A stretch of DNA of 64,000 nucleotides from Polaromonas sp. GTDB lineage: Bacteria > Pseudomonadota > Gammaproteobacteria > Burkholderiales > Burkholderiaceae_C. The notes under the pieces were generated by a model. That model was given only the letters and a program-made list of their open reading frames with translations, did no database searches and had not been told where the DNA came from. Below, one piece after another: positions 1 through 8,889 of the stretch (position 1 is its first letter; every line of letters starts with the position of its first letter). A program made the position numbers and the translations under genes. Where the stretch lies: the NCBI GenBank assembly GCA_013823635.1, contig PNML01000002.1:1-64000 (forward strand), given 5' to 3'.

Positions 1-1572
1 GCGCGGCTGGTGTGCATAGACCCCCGCCGCACCGAAACCGCCGACAAATGCCACCAGCACCTGGCCCTGCTGCCCGGCACCGATGCCGCGCTCGCGCTGG
101 CGCTGATGCACGAGTTCACCGTGCACGGCTGGCTGGACCAGGACTACATTGACCGCCACACCCTGGGCTGGGTCACCCCAGGGGCCGAGGCCGATCCCAC
201 CCGCAGCCTGCGCGCCCGGGCCCTGCAGTGGCCACCCGAGCGCGCCGCCGCCGTGTGCGGGCTGGAGGCCCAGGCCATCCGCGACCTGGCCCGCGACATG
301 GGCGAAACCGCCCGCCGGGGCGAGGCCGTGGCCATCCGCCTGAACTACGGCATGCAGCGCACCCGGGGCGGCGGCAACGCCGTGCGCGCCGTGGCCTGCC
401 TGCCCGCGCTGCTGGGCAGTTGGCGACACGCGGCGGGGGGCTTTTTGCTGTCCAGCTCGGGCCAGTTCCCGGTGCAGCGCGCCGCCCTGCAGCGGCCCGA
501 CCTGCTGGCCCAGGGCCTGGGTGGGCGCCCTCCGCGCACCGTCAACATGGTCAGCATTGGCGATGCGCTGCTGGCCCGCCCGGGCGACCCCGTGCTGGAC
601 GGTGGCCCGCCCATAGAAGCCCTGGTGGTGTACAACAGCAACCCCGTGGCCGTGGCCCCCGATTCAAGCCAAGTGGTGCAGGGCTTTGCCCGCCCAGACC
701 TGTTCACCGTGGTGCTGGAGCACTTCCAGACCGACACGGCCGACTACGCCGATTACGTGCTGCCCGCCACCACCCAACTGGAGCACTGGGACATCCACGC
801 CAGCTACGGCCACACCGACGTGCTGCTGAACCAGCCCGCCATTGCCCCCGTGGGCCAGGCCCGCACCAACACCGACATCTTCCGCGCCCTGGCACAGCGC
901 ATGGGTTTTGACGACCCCTGCTTTGCCGACGACGACGAAACCCTGTGCCGCATGGCCTACCCCTTCAACCCCGACGCCGCGCGGGCCGCTGGCCTGCCCG
1001 CCGAGGCCGCATTGAGCTGGGACGCCCTGGTGGCCAACGGCTTTGTGCCCCTGCCCGAGGTGCTGGCCCCGCTGGCCCCGTTTGCGCAGGGCGGCTTTCC
1101 CACGCCGTCGGGGCGCTGCGAAATGTTCAGCCAGCGCCTGGCCGACCAGGGGCTGGACGGCCTGCCCGACCACCTGCCCAACCACGAGGCTGTGGGCAGC
1201 AGCACCGCCTACCCGCTGGCCATGATTTCGCCCCCGGCGCGCAACTTCCTCAACTCCAGCTTTGTGAACGTGCAGAGCCTGCGCGACATCGAGGGTGAGC
1301 CCCTGCTCGAAATCAGCACCGCCGATGCCGCCGAGCGCGGCATTGCCGACGGCGCGCTGGTGCGCGTGTTCAATCCGCGCGGCAGCTACCACTGCACCGC
1401 CCGCATCAGTCCCCGCGCCCGCCCCGGCGTGGTCAACGGCCTGGGCGTGTGGTGGCGCAAGCTGGGCGTGCGCGGCACCAACGTCAACGAAGTGACCAGC
1501 CAGGCCCTGACCGACCTGGGCCGCGCCCCCACGTTTTACGACTGCCTGGTGGAGGTGGAGGCCGCCGCGTGA
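1..1572 (+). CDS. Molybdopterin oxidoreductase, 5'-truncated by window edge
   Basis: The reading frame is open from base 1, so the N-terminus (the usual Fe4S4/Mo-bis-MGD N-terminal domain) lies upstream. The first visible residues, 'LVCIDPRRTETADK', are the typical MGD-binding loop of the DMSO reductase superfamily. The last ~130 residues form the C-terminal molydopterin-dinucleotide-binding beta-barrel ('MISPPARNFLNSSF', then 'GALVRVFNPRG' and 'GVVNGLGVWW'). About 523 residues are visible. The overall type resembles cytoplasmic formate dehydrogenase-like or biotin-sulfoxide-reductase-like enzymes; the substrate cannot be told. Its stop overlaps the start of the next gene (TGATG), which suggests translational coupling. 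Confidence 0.9.
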   Translation, partial: ARLVCIDPRRTETADKCHQHLALLPGTDAALALALMHEFTVHGWLDQDYIDRHTLGWVTPGAEADPTRSLRARALQWPPERAAAVCGLEAQAIRDLARDMGETARRGEAVAIRLNYGMQRTRGGGNAVRAVACLPALLGSWRHAAGGFLLSSSGQFPVQRAALQRPDLLAQGLGGRPPRTVNMVSIGDALLARPGDPVLDGGPPIEALVVYNSNPVAVAPDSSQVVQGFARPDLFTVVLEHFQTDTADYADYVLPATTQLEHWDIHASYGHTDVLLNQPAIAPVGQARTNTDIFRALAQRMGFDDPCFADDDETLCRMAYPFNPDAARAAGLPAEAALSWDALVANGFVPLPEVLAPLAPFAQGGFPTPSGRCEMFSQRLADQGLDGLPDHLPNHEAVGSSTAYPLAMISPPARNFLNSSFVNVQSLRDIEGEPLLEISTADAAERGIADGALVRVFNPRGSYHCTARISPRARPGVVNGLGVWWRKLGVRGTNVNEVTSQALTDLGRAPTFYDCLVEVEAAA

Positions 1573-2747
1573 TGCGAAGGCCGCTCTGTCGCGCAGCGGG
1601 CCGTGCGTGCGGGCTGGCGCTGGTGGCCCTGCTCGGTGCCTGCGCCCAAACCCCCGACCCCACGCCCCGTGAAGGCCTGGCCTACTACTGGCAGTCGGTC
1701 AAAGGGCACCTGGCGCTGATGCGCGACGCCCGCCCCGTGGACGACTGGCTGGCCGACCCCGCCACAGCGCCCGCGCTGAAAGACAAGCTGCAAACCGTCC
1801 AGCGCATGCGCCGCTTTGCGGTGGACGAACTGCACCTGCCCGACAACGCCAGCTACACCCGCTACGCCCAGCTCCAGCGCCGCGCCGTGGTGTGGAACGT
1901 GGTGGCGGCCCCCCCGTTTTCCCTCACGCTGCAGACCTGGTGTTTCCCCGTGCTCGGCTGCGTGGGCTACCGGGGCTACTTTGACGAAGCCGAGGCCGAA
2001 GCCTTTGCCCGCCAGCTGCGCGAGCAAGGGCTGGAGGCCACCGTGTACCCCGTGCCCGCCTATTCCACCTTGGGCTGGACCAACTGGCTGGGGGGCGATC
2101 CGCTGCTCAGCAGCTTTCTGGGCTATCCCGAGGGTGAGGTGGCGCGCCTGCTGTTCCACGAGCTGACCCACCAGCTGGTCTACGTGGCCGATGACACCAT
2201 GTTCAACGAGTCCCTCGCCACCGCGGTGGAGCAGCTGGGCGGCGAGCGCTGGCTGGCCCAGGCCAGCCCCCAGGCCCAGCGCGAGTACGCCGAGTTCGAC
2301 GCCCGCCGCCAGGCGTTTCGGGCCTTGACCGCTGACACCCGGGAAAATTTGAAGCAAATATATGCCTCAGCGCTTGATCGGCATGGTTTGACAGCTCCTG
2401 AAAAAGAAGAATCCATGCGGCGCCAGAAGGCCGCCGCCATGGCGCGGTTCCGGGCGCAGTACCAGGCGCTCAAGGCCAGTTGGGGTGGTCACGGCGGCTA
2501 CGACGCCTGGGTGGCGCGGGCCACCAACGCCAGCTTTGCGGTGCAGGCCAGCTACGACACGCTGGTGCCCGCCTTTCGTGTCTTGTTTGTAAAGATGGGC
2601 TGCCAGTTCCCCGATTTCCATGCTGCGGTGCGTCAACTGGCGACAATGGAGGCCCCTGCCCGTCAGCAGGCACTGCAGGCGCTGGCGCCGCAGGCCGGGT
2701 CTGGCGCACCACCGCCCTCCTGCCCCGTCCATGCAACCCACCCCTGA
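1572..2747 (+). CDS. Predicted zinc aminopeptidase, lipoprotein (COG4324-like)
   Basis: 391 residues. The N-terminus is a lipoprotein signal ending in the lipobox 'LLGAC' (Cys24), so the protein is probably anchored at the periplasmic face. A gluzincin-type motif HELTH lies at about residues 196-200 and is followed by 'NESLATAVE', which supplies the downstream Glu expected for a third zinc ligand. This architecture fits the predicted aminopeptidase family COG4324/PF10023, for which little biochemistry is known. The start is fixed by the TGATG overlap with the upstream gene. An AT-rich patch at about 2343-2408 encodes a Lys/Glu-rich stretch and departs from the surrounding GC content. The 3' end overlaps the next gene by 17 bp. 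Confidence 0.85.
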   Translation: MRRPLCRAAGRACGLALVALLGACAQTPDPTPREGLAYYWQSVKGHLALMRDARPVDDWLADPATAPALKDKLQTVQRMRRFAVDELHLPDNASYTRYAQLQRRAVVWNVVAAPPFSLTLQTWCFPVLGCVGYRGYFDEAEAEAFARQLREQGLEATVYPVPAYSTLGWTNWLGGDPLLSSFLGYPEGEVARLLFHELTHQLVYVADDTMFNESLATAVEQLGGERWLAQASPQAQREYAEFDARRQAFRALTADTRENLKQIYASALDRHGLTAPEKEESMRRQKAAAMARFRAQYQALKASWGGHGGYDAWVARATNASFAVQASYDTLVPAFRVLFVKMGCQFPDFHAAVRQLATMEAPARQQALQALAPQAGSGAPPPSCPVHATHP

Positions 2748-4296
2748 GCGCCAGGCGCTCGATGCCTTGTCCTCCCTGCCGCCCCAGGCCCGTGTGGTGG
2801 TGGACTTTGACGACACCCTGTGGCTGACCAACTCCACCCAGCTCTACGTGGACAGTGTTCGTCCGCGCTGGTTGGCCTGGGTGCTGTTCAAGCTGGTGGC
2901 GCTGGTGTTCCGTGGCCTGCCAACGCGCTGTGCCCCCTGGCGCGATGCCGCCACCGTGGCCTGCCTCACCCTGTGTTGCCCTTGGGCCTGGTGGGTGTGG
3001 CGGCGGCGCGCCCCGCAGCTGGTGCGGCGCCACACCAACCAGCCCCTGGCCCAGGCCCTGGCCGCCTTGCCCCCGCAACAGGCCCTGCTGGTGTGCAGTT
3101 TTGGCATGGCCTTTCTGATCCGGCCCCTGCTGGCCCAGATGGGTCCGCGCTGGGCCAAGGTGCCGCTGGTGGCCAGCAGCGTGTGGTCCAACGGGCGCGA
3201 CCGCCAGCGCGGCAAGCGCGCCATGCTGCCGCCCGGCTGGTGTGACGCGGTGGCCTCCCCGTCTGGCACCCAGCCGCCACCGCCCCTGGCCGTGGTGACC
3301 GACTCGCTGGACGACCAGGACCTGTTGGCCCTGGCCCGCTGGCCACTGTGGGTGAAATGGCGGGCCGCCCGCGACGTGCCGCTGTTTCGCCGGGGCTACC
3401 TGCCCCTGCGTTACAGCCATGTGCTGCGCCACCCAAACGCCGGCTTTGTGTGGCGCGTGGTGCTGGTGGAAGAGTGGGTGGGCCTGCTGCTGGTGTTTGC
3501 CCCGGCCGTGTGGCAGGCCCCCATGCTGGCGCTGGCCTTGCTGTGGCTGGTGCTGTCCTTCTGGGTCATTTACGAGCAGGGGTACGCCGAGAACGACCGC
3601 GTGGCCGTCCACCTGGAGCACAAACTGGCCGCACCCGCCGAGCGCGAGCGCTTCGAGGGCGCGTTCCATTCGGGCGAGCGCTGGGCCTGGTGCTGGGCGG
3701 CCTGCCTGGGTGCCCTGGCCGTGGCGTTGCTGCACTGGGTGGCCGAGGACGCCATGCAGCCCTGGTGGGGCAGCCTGCACGCCTGGTTGGGCGAGCGGCT
3801 GCCGCCCACGCAGGGGGCATGGTCGGCGGTGGGGCTGTGGTGGGTCATGGGGGCCACCTGGGTGGCGGCCCTGGTGGGCATGCGCCTGACCTACCGGGCC
3901 TACAACCTGGTGCAGCCCGCCGCCCGCGTGTGGCTCTACCCAGTGCTGCAGCTGTGGAAAACCCTGCCCGTGGCCCTGCTGGTGCCGCTGCACCCGGTGG
4001 GGCTGGTGTTTGTGTGGGCCTATGCGCTCTCGCGCTGGTTCCCGTACTGGATATACCGCACCGGCGGCAACCGCACGGCGTTTCCCGAGTTGTTTTTGCG
4101 CACCGTGCTGCTGGTGGTGGGCTTGCTCAGTTTTGGCCAGCTGTGGACGGCCGACGTGGTGGTGCAGTTGCAGGCCGCTGCCATGGTGGCCTACATGCTC
4201 AGGCGGGCCCGCTGGGAGGGGCGCCATGTGTCCAAAAGCTTTGTCTTGCTCCGCCACGCGGATGCCGACTATCCTTCACAAAGCCGACTCCAATGA
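2731..4296 (+). CDS. HAD-domain / polytopic membrane fusion protein
   Basis: 521 residues from the ATG inside the 3' end of the preceding gene. The N-terminal ~200 residues hold a HAD phosphatase motif I, 'VVDFDDTLW' (Asp25, Asp27), followed by 'LVCSFGMAF', a plausible motif II serine region. The C-terminal ~300 residues are strongly hydrophobic with several predicted transmembrane segments and a charged loop 'YEQGYAENDRVAVHLEHK'. The layout recalls HAD-UbiA-type fusions, but the canonical UbiA Asp-rich motifs (NxxxD...DxxxD) are not evident, so I do not call it a prenyltransferase. It is probably an inner-membrane enzyme acting on a phosphorylated lipid or sugar-lipid; the substrate is unknown. 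Confidence 0.7.
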   Translation: MQPTPERQALDALSSLPPQARVVVDFDDTLWLTNSTQLYVDSVRPRWLAWVLFKLVALVFRGLPTRCAPWRDAATVACLTLCCPWAWWVWRRRAPQLVRRHTNQPLAQALAALPPQQALLVCSFGMAFLIRPLLAQMGPRWAKVPLVASSVWSNGRDRQRGKRAMLPPGWCDAVASPSGTQPPPPLAVVTDSLDDQDLLALARWPLWVKWRAARDVPLFRRGYLPLRYSHVLRHPNAGFVWRVVLVEEWVGLLLVFAPAVWQAPMLALALLWLVLSFWVIYEQGYAENDRVAVHLEHKLAAPAERERFEGAFHSGERWAWCWAACLGALAVALLHWVAEDAMQPWWGSLHAWLGERLPPTQGAWSAVGLWWVMGATWVAALVGMRLTYRAYNLVQPAARVWLYPVLQLWKTLPVALLVPLHPVGLVFVWAYALSRWFPYWIYRTGGNRTAFPELFLRTVLLVVGLLSFGQLWTADVVVQLQAAAMVAYMLRRARWEGRHVSKSFVLLRHADADYPSQSRLQ

Positions 4297-4356
4297 CGTG
4301 GCGCTGTGGGCCCAGCCCCGGCGCCCACCTGTGTTTGACCGATTGAACCGCTGCCC

Positions 4357-4704
4357 ATGGCCGACATCCACATCCACCGCGACCACCATTTCAGCCACGC
4401 CGAGGCGCGCGACATTGCGTTTGCCTGGGCCGAGCAGGCCGAGGCCGATTTCGGCATGGCCTGCACCTACGAGGAGGGGGACCAGGAAGACCTGGTCACC
4501 TTCACCCGCTCGGGCGTGAACGGCACGCTCAAGGTGTGCGGTCAGCGCTTCGAACTGGACGCCAAGCTGGGCTTTTTGCTCGGTGCATTCAAGGACCGCA
4601 TCGAGGGCGAGATCGTCAAAAACCTCGACACCTTGCTGGCCGCCCACGCCCCCCAGCCCGCCAAAAAGAAGAAGGTGGTGGCCAAAAAATCGCCCAAGGC
4701 ATGA
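4357..4704 (+). CDS. Polyhydroxyalkanoic acid system family protein (PHA_gran_rgn)
   Basis: 115 residues. It starts with 'MADIHIHRDHHFSHAEAR' and continues with a compact alpha/beta fold containing 'GTLKVCGQRFELDAKLGF' and 'FKDRIEGEIVKNLD'. These features are typical of the small PHA_gran_rgn family (PF09650/TIGR02610) encoded near polyhydroxyalkanoate granule genes in Beta- and Gammaproteobacteria. The C-terminus is a Lys/Ala-rich tail ('AKKKKVVAKK') that could contact nucleic acid or granule surfaces. The biochemical role of the family is not established. The stop codon overlaps the following CoA-transferase start by 4 bp (ATGA), so the two are probably co-translated. A phasin lies ~6.5 kb downstream at 11221-11826. 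Confidence 0.82.
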   Translation: MADIHIHRDHHFSHAEARDIAFAWAEQAEADFGMACTYEEGDQEDLVTFTRSGVNGTLKVCGQRFELDAKLGFLLGAFKDRIEGEIVKNLDTLLAAHAPQPAKKKKVVAKKSPKA

Positions 4705-5954
4705 GCGCCGCCGCCACCCCCACGGCCCACACGCAGGCTCCGCTGGCGGGCATCAAGGTGCTGGAAATGGGCCAGCTCATCGCCGGGCCGTTTGCCGCCA
4801 AAACCCTGGGCGACTTCGGGGCCGAGGTCATCAAGATCGAGCCACCCGCCAAGCCGGGGTCACCACCCGGCGCGGGCGGTGACCCGCTGCGCCAGTGGCG
4901 CATGCTGAAAAACGGCACCTCGGTGTGGTGGCAGGTGCAGTCGCGCAACAAGCGCTCGCTGGCGCTGGATTTGCGCCAGCCCGAGGCGCAAACAATGGTG
5001 CGCCAGCTGGCGGCCGAGGCCGATGTGCTGATCGAGAACTTCCGCCCCGGCGCGCTGGAGGCCTGGGGCTTGGGGCCGGACGAGCTGCTGGCCGCCAACC
5101 CGCGCCTGGTGGTGCTGCGCATCAGTGGCTACGGCCAGACCGGCCCCTACCGCGACCGCCCCGGCTTTGGCGTGGTGGCGGAGGCCATGGGCGGCCTGCG
5201 CCACCTCACCGGCGAGCCAGGCCGCGTGCCGGTGCGCGTGGGGGTGAGCATTGGCGACACGCTGGCCGCGCTGCACGGGGTCATCGGCATTTTGCTGGCG
5301 CTGCACGAGCGCCACCGCAGCGGCCAGGGCCAGGTGATTGACGTGGCGCTGTACGAGGCGGTGTTCAACTGCATGGAGAGTTTGCTGCCCGAGTACAGCG
5401 CCTTTGGCGCGGTGCGGGGCGCGGCCGGCAGTGCCATGCCGGGCATTGCGCCCACCAACGCCTACCGCTGTGCCGATGGCGGCTATGTGCTGGTGGCCGG
5501 CAATGGCGACAGCATTTTCAAGCGGCTGATGGCCTGCATTGGCCGCCCCGACCTGGGCGCTGACCCGGCGCTGGCCAGCAACGCGGGCCGGGTGGCCCGC
5601 GTGGTCGAGCTGGACGACGCCATCGGCGCCTGGGCCGCCACGCTGACGGTGGAGGCGGCGCTGGCCGCGCTGGCACAGGCCGAGGTGCCAGCCGGCAAAA
5701 TCTACACCGTGGCCGACATCGCCGCCGACCCGCACTACGCCGCGCGCGGCATGCTGCAAGCGTTGCCCCAGGCCGATGGCAGCACGCTGCTGGTGCCCGG
5801 CATCGTGCCCAAGCTGCTGCGCACGCCGGGCGGCCAACGCACCGCCGCGCCCGCGCTGGGCCAGGACACCGATGCCGTGCTGGCCAGCATGGGCCTGAGC
5901 GCGGCCCAGATTGCCGACCTCAAGGCCAGGGGCATCGTGCAAGGCGAGGGGTAG
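4701..5954 (+). CDS. Class III (CaiB/BaiF family) acyl-CoA transferase
   Basis: 417 residues, the usual family length. 'VLEMGQLIAGPFAAKTLGDF' followed by 'GAEVIKIEPP' is the N-terminal signature of formyl-CoA-transferase-like enzymes. The expected catalytic aspartate is Asp186 in 'VGVSIGDTLAALHG'. 'NFRPGALEAWGLG' and 'GYGQTGPYRDRPGFG' are further family signatures. These enzymes move CoA between carboxylic acids through an aspartyl-CoA intermediate; the specific donor and acceptor are unknown. The start is set by the ATGA overlap with the PHA_gran_rgn gene. The gene closes the operon and is followed by an intrinsic terminator. Confidence 0.92.
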   Translation: MSAAATPTAHTQAPLAGIKVLEMGQLIAGPFAAKTLGDFGAEVIKIEPPAKPGSPPGAGGDPLRQWRMLKNGTSVWWQVQSRNKRSLALDLRQPEAQTMVRQLAAEADVLIENFRPGALEAWGLGPDELLAANPRLVVLRISGYGQTGPYRDRPGFGVVAEAMGGLRHLTGEPGRVPVRVGVSIGDTLAALHGVIGILLALHERHRSGQGQVIDVALYEAVFNCMESLLPEYSAFGAVRGAAGSAMPGIAPTNAYRCADGGYVLVAGNGDSIFKRLMACIGRPDLGADPALASNAGRVARVVELDDAIGAWAATLTVEAALAALAQAEVPAGKIYTVADIAADPHYAARGMLQALPQADGSTLLVPGIVPKLLRTPGGQRTAAPALGQDTDAVLASMGLSAAQIADLKARGIVQGEG

Positions 5955-5962
5955 TGGGTGGA

Positions 5963-6022
5963 TTTTTTCAATTTTGTGGATTTATTTGTAGCGGCCAATC
6001 ATTCAAATAAAAGCGCTGGAGC
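5963..6022. repeat. AT-rich 'agcgct' element
   Basis: This low-GC stretch after the CoA-transferase stop contains 'aaagcgctgga' at 6010-6020. The same 11 bases occur in the intergenic element at 38472-38528, each followed by a short g/c patch and a run of A. I take it as a member of a short dispersed element that I associate with Comamonadaceae genomes; that association is from memory and was not searched. Confidence 0.45.
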
Positions 6023-6023
6023 A

Positions 6024-6053
6024 TAAAAAAACCACCAGAAATGGTGGTTTTTT
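6024..6053. terminator. Bidirectional intrinsic terminator
   Basis: A stem 'aaaccacca', tetraloop 'gaaa', and 'tggtggttt' is flanked by A-run and T-run. It lies between convergent genes (CoA transferase on + and ACBP on -), so it can terminate both. Confidence 0.9.
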
Positions 6054-6087
6054 GCATAGCACGAACGGCGCCGGTTTGGGGGGCGAA

Positions 6088-6342
6088 TCAGCTGAGGGAC
6101 TCGATCAGGTCAATGTACTGCTGCTTGGCCGCGTCGCTGGCCGTGCCCTTGAGCTTGGCCCACGCATCCCACTTGGCGCGGCCCACCATGTCGCCGAAGC
6201 CGGGTTTTTTCTCGGCGTTGTCGCCCGCCGAGGCCTGTTTGTACAGCGCGTAGATTTGCAGCAGGGTGTTGTTGTCGGGGCGCTCGCTCAGGTTTTTGGA
6301 GTTGGCCACGGCGGCTTCAAACGCGGTGTTCAGGTCGGTCAT
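6088..6342 (-). CDS. Acyl-CoA-binding protein (ACBP)
   Basis: 84 residues, the normal length for a stand-alone ACBP. Family signatures visible are 'LLQIYALYKQASAGD', 'KPGFGDMVGRAKWDAW' and the C-terminal 'AKQQYIDLIESL'. The protein binds medium- and long-chain acyl-CoA esters in the cytosol and delivers them to acyltransferases. An AAGGA sequence lies ~10 bases before the ATG. Its divergent neighbour is the wax ester synthase/DGAT at 6498 and a fatty acyl-CoA reductase sits at 12053, so it plausibly buffers acyl-CoA for neutral-lipid synthesis. Bacterial ACBPs are patchily distributed, which makes its presence here informative. Confidence 0.93.
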   Translation of the reverse strand: MTDLNTAFEAAVANSKNLSERPDNNTLLQIYALYKQASAGDNAEKKPGFGDMVGRAKWDAWAKLKGTASDAAKQQYIDLIESLS

Positions 6343-6497
6343 GGTGGGGGGTCCTTGGTTGGATTGGAGAGGGAAGCCTAAGCCCGCCGATGCCCGGGGG
6401 CAGGGCAGTGTTTGTCCGGTATCTTAGGGGCCTGCCGGGTTGCAAAATAGGGGGAAACCTCCAGGCGCGCCGCCCGACGCCTTTTCTGAAAGCACCC

Positions 6498-8069
6498 ATG
6501 GTCACCCGTGTTTCTTCCCGCACCACCGCCGCACCGGCCCGCAACGCCGTGGGCGCTGTCAAGCCCGCCCAGCCCAAAGCCGCGCTGGCGGGTGCCAACG
6601 GTGCGCTCAAAAACCTGTTGGGCCTGACCGGCGAGCGCATGAGCAAGGTGGACACGGCCTGGCTGCGCATGGACACCGATGCCAACCTCATGATGATCAT
6701 GGGGGTGTGGATCATCCGCCCCGGCATCGACCACGCCGCCCTGTGTGACCGCGTGGCCGAGCGCCTGGTGCCCATTGCCCGCTTTCGCCAGCGCACGGTG
6801 GAGGACGCGGCCGGCGCCACCTGGGTGGAGGACCCGCTGTTTGACGTGCACCGCCACGTGGTGCGCGAGGCGCTGCCCACGCAGGTGCCGGCCCAGCACG
6901 CGCTGCAACAGCGCGTGGCCGACCTGGCCATGCAGCCCCTGAGCCGTTTGCACCCGCTGTGGCAGTTCCACCTGGTGGAGGACTACGAGGGGGGTTCGGC
7001 CCTGATTGCCCGCATCCACCACTGCATCGCCGACGGCATTGCCCTCATCACCGTCATGATGGGCCTGGTCGATGGGGGGGAGGCACCGTCCCGCCGTTCG
7101 CGCCGCCGGGTGGCGGACGATGGCGGGCTGGGCAACGCCCAGGCCTGGCTGGCCGACAGCCTGGTGCGCCCCCTGTCCCAGTTGGCGGTCAAGGCGCTGG
7201 ATGCCGCTGGCGGCGGCGTGTCGCATTCCCTGAGCGCGTTGTCCCACCCCAGCCAGTGCCTGGATGCGGCGTTGCACGCGTCGCTGGACATGGCCCGCAT
7301 GGGCGGGCAGTTGGTGAAAGACATGGCGGCGTTGGCCCTCATGGCCGACGATTCACCCACCCGCTTCAAAGGCAGGCCGCACGCGCAAAAGGCCGTGGCG
7401 TGGTGCGAGCCCATCGCGCTGGACGAGGTCAAGGGCGTGGGCAAGGCCCTGGGCTGTTCGGTCAACGACGTGCTGCTGAGCTGCGTGGCCGGTGCGCTGG
7501 GCACCTACCTCCGGCAGCAGGGCGAGGACGTGGCGGGCAAGGAAATCCGCGCCATGGTGCCCGTCAACCTGCGGCCCATGGACCAGGCCTGGAAGCTGGG
7601 CAACCGGTTTGGCCTGGTGCCGCTGGTGTTGCCCATTGGCCTGGACAACCCCATTGAGCGCGTGTATGCCGTGCGCCAGCGCATGGCCAGCCTCAAGGGC
7701 AGCACGCAACCCTTGCTGGCGTTTGGGTTGCTGTCGGTGGCGGGGCTGCTGGTCAAGCCCGCGCAAGAGGCCATGCTGGGCCTGTTCTCGCGCAAAACCT
7801 CGGCGGTGATGACCAATGTGCCCGGCCCCGCCGACAAGTTGCGCCTGTGCGGGGCCACGCTGGAACAGATGATGTTTTGGGTGCCGCAGTCGGGCGACAT
7901 CGGGGTGGGCGTGTCCATCCTGAGCTATGGCGGGGGGGTGCAGTTCGGGCTGATCACCGACACCGGCATGTGCGCCCAGCCGCAGCACATCATTGACCAG
8001 TTTGCGCCCCAGTTCGCCAGCCTGTCGTGGCTGGCACTCATGTTGCCCTGGGGGGACGAGGCACTCTGA
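6498..8069 (+). CDS. Wax ester synthase / acyl-CoA:diacylglycerol acyltransferase
   Basis: 523 residues from the ATG at 6498 (a longer in-frame upstream extension is possible but lacks family-like sequence). The catalytic motif HHCIADG (His174, His175, Asp179, Gly180) is the canonical HHxxxDG of the WS/DGAT family, and 'PLSRLHPLWQFHLVEDYEGG' precedes it as expected. The C-terminal domain includes 'RAMVPVNLRP' and 'TNVPGPADKLRLCGA', the usual family signatures. The enzyme esterifies fatty alcohols or diacylglycerol with acyl-CoA to make wax esters or triacylglycerol at the inner membrane. Its neighbours (ACBP, patatin, phasin, acyl-CoA reductase) support a storage-lipid role. The first ~40 residues are an Ala/Pro-rich extension. 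Confidence 0.95.
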   Translation: MVTRVSSRTTAAPARNAVGAVKPAQPKAALAGANGALKNLLGLTGERMSKVDTAWLRMDTDANLMMIMGVWIIRPGIDHAALCDRVAERLVPIARFRQRTVEDAAGATWVEDPLFDVHRHVVREALPTQVPAQHALQQRVADLAMQPLSRLHPLWQFHLVEDYEGGSALIARIHHCIADGIALITVMMGLVDGGEAPSRRSRRRVADDGGLGNAQAWLADSLVRPLSQLAVKALDAAGGGVSHSLSALSHPSQCLDAALHASLDMARMGGQLVKDMAALALMADDSPTRFKGRPHAQKAVAWCEPIALDEVKGVGKALGCSVNDVLLSCVAGALGTYLRQQGEDVAGKEIRAMVPVNLRPMDQAWKLGNRFGLVPLVLPIGLDNPIERVYAVRQRMASLKGSTQPLLAFGLLSVAGLLVKPAQEAMLGLFSRKTSAVMTNVPGPADKLRLCGATLEQMMFWVPQSGDIGVGVSILSYGGGVQFGLITDTGMCAQPQHIIDQFAPQFASLSWLALMLPWGDEAL

Positions 8070-8070
8070 C

Positions 8071-8108
8071 GCCACCCACCCCAGCGGGACGCCCCGCTGC
8101 CGGGTGGC
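8071..8108. terminator. GC-rich stem-loop between convergent genes
   Basis: Nested inverted repeats: gccaccc (8071-8077) pairs with gggtggc (8102-8108), with an inner agcggg/cccgct stem. It lies exactly between the stops of the WS/DGAT (+) and TPR (-) genes. There is no T-run, so it may terminate weakly or stabilise 3' ends. Confidence 0.6.
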
Positions 8109-8115
8109 TGGCGAC

Positions 8116-8889
8116 TCAGTCGGCCAGTTCGACCTTGGCCATCTCCACGTCCAGCCGCTCCATGGCGTCGGCGGGTTGGCTGGCCGCGGCTTTTTCGTAG
8201 AGCGCGGTGGCCTCGGCCATGCGCTTGTCGCCTTCCAGCATGACCATGCCGTTGGCGTACTCGATCATGGCGATGGCCGAGTGTGGGTTGAGCGACAGGG
8301 CCGTCTGGTAGTGCCGCAGGCCGGTGTCTTTTTTGGCGCCATAGGTCATGCCGCCAATGAGTGGGCCCACCTTGTCAATCACTTCGGCATGGAAGGCCGC
8401 CATGGCAATGTGCGCATCGGCGTGGTCGGGGGCCAGTTTCAGGGTGGTTTCCAGGGCTTTGCGCACCTTGGTGCCCAGGCCCTCGGCCAAGGCCTTGGCC
8501 ACGCTGATGCCCTGGCTGTAGCGCCCCAGTGCGTAGGCCTGGAAATACCAGGCGTTGGCGTTGTGGGGGTCTTGCTGTTGCTGGGCCTGGGCGCGTTCGG
8601 CCACGGCCATGAACAGGTCCAGCCGCTGGGCCTCTTTGGGCTCCAGGTACGTGGCGTAGATGCAGGTGGCCTTGTTGGCCGCCGTGAGGCCGCTGCCGCC
8701 CGCCGACAGCCCGGCGCGAACGGCCTCTTCAAACTGGCCGTTGTGGTACAGCACCCAGGCCGACAGGGCGTCGGCTTCTTTGGGGCAGGGCTCACAGTCA
8801 CCGGCGTGCAGGCGCGCCCATTGCTTTTTGAGGGTGGTGGCGGTGTAGGTGAACTCCCCCAGGTGGGGAAATTTGGCCCATTTGGACAT
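8116..8889 (-). CDS. TPR-like helical repeat protein of unknown function
   Basis: 257 residues without an obvious signal peptide, so probably cytosolic. The sequence is almost entirely alpha-helical with tetratricopeptide-like units, clearest as 'NANAWYFQAYALGRYSQG', 'HADAHIAMAAFHAEV' and 'SAIAMIEYANGMVML'. An N-terminal CxxC-like 'CEPCPK' and the 'LKKQWARLHAGD' opening are distinctive. TPR proteins act as scaffolds; no partner can be read from the sequence. It lies convergent to the wax ester synthase and upstream of the TetR/patatin genes on the same strand, which makes a link to the storage-lipid block possible but unproven. Confidence 0.75.
   Translation of the reverse strand: MSKWAKFPHLGEFTYTATTLKKQWARLHAGDCEPCPKEADALSAWVLYHNGQFEEAVRAGLSAGGSGLTAANKATCIYATYLEPKEAQRLDLFMAVAERAQAQQQQDPHNANAWYFQAYALGRYSQGISVAKALAEGLGTKVRKALETTLKLAPDHADAHIAMAAFHAEVIDKVGPLIGGMTYGAKKDTGLRHYQTALSLNPHSAIAMIEYANGMVMLEGDKRMAEATALYEKAAASQPADAMERLDVEMAKVELAD

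Noticed and set aside
664..4257. Long antisense ORFs opposite the molybdoenzyme, peptidase and HAD-membrane genes
   Set aside because: Their His/Gly/Gln-rich translations are the usual shadow products of high-GC genes, without starts, signals or family motifs.
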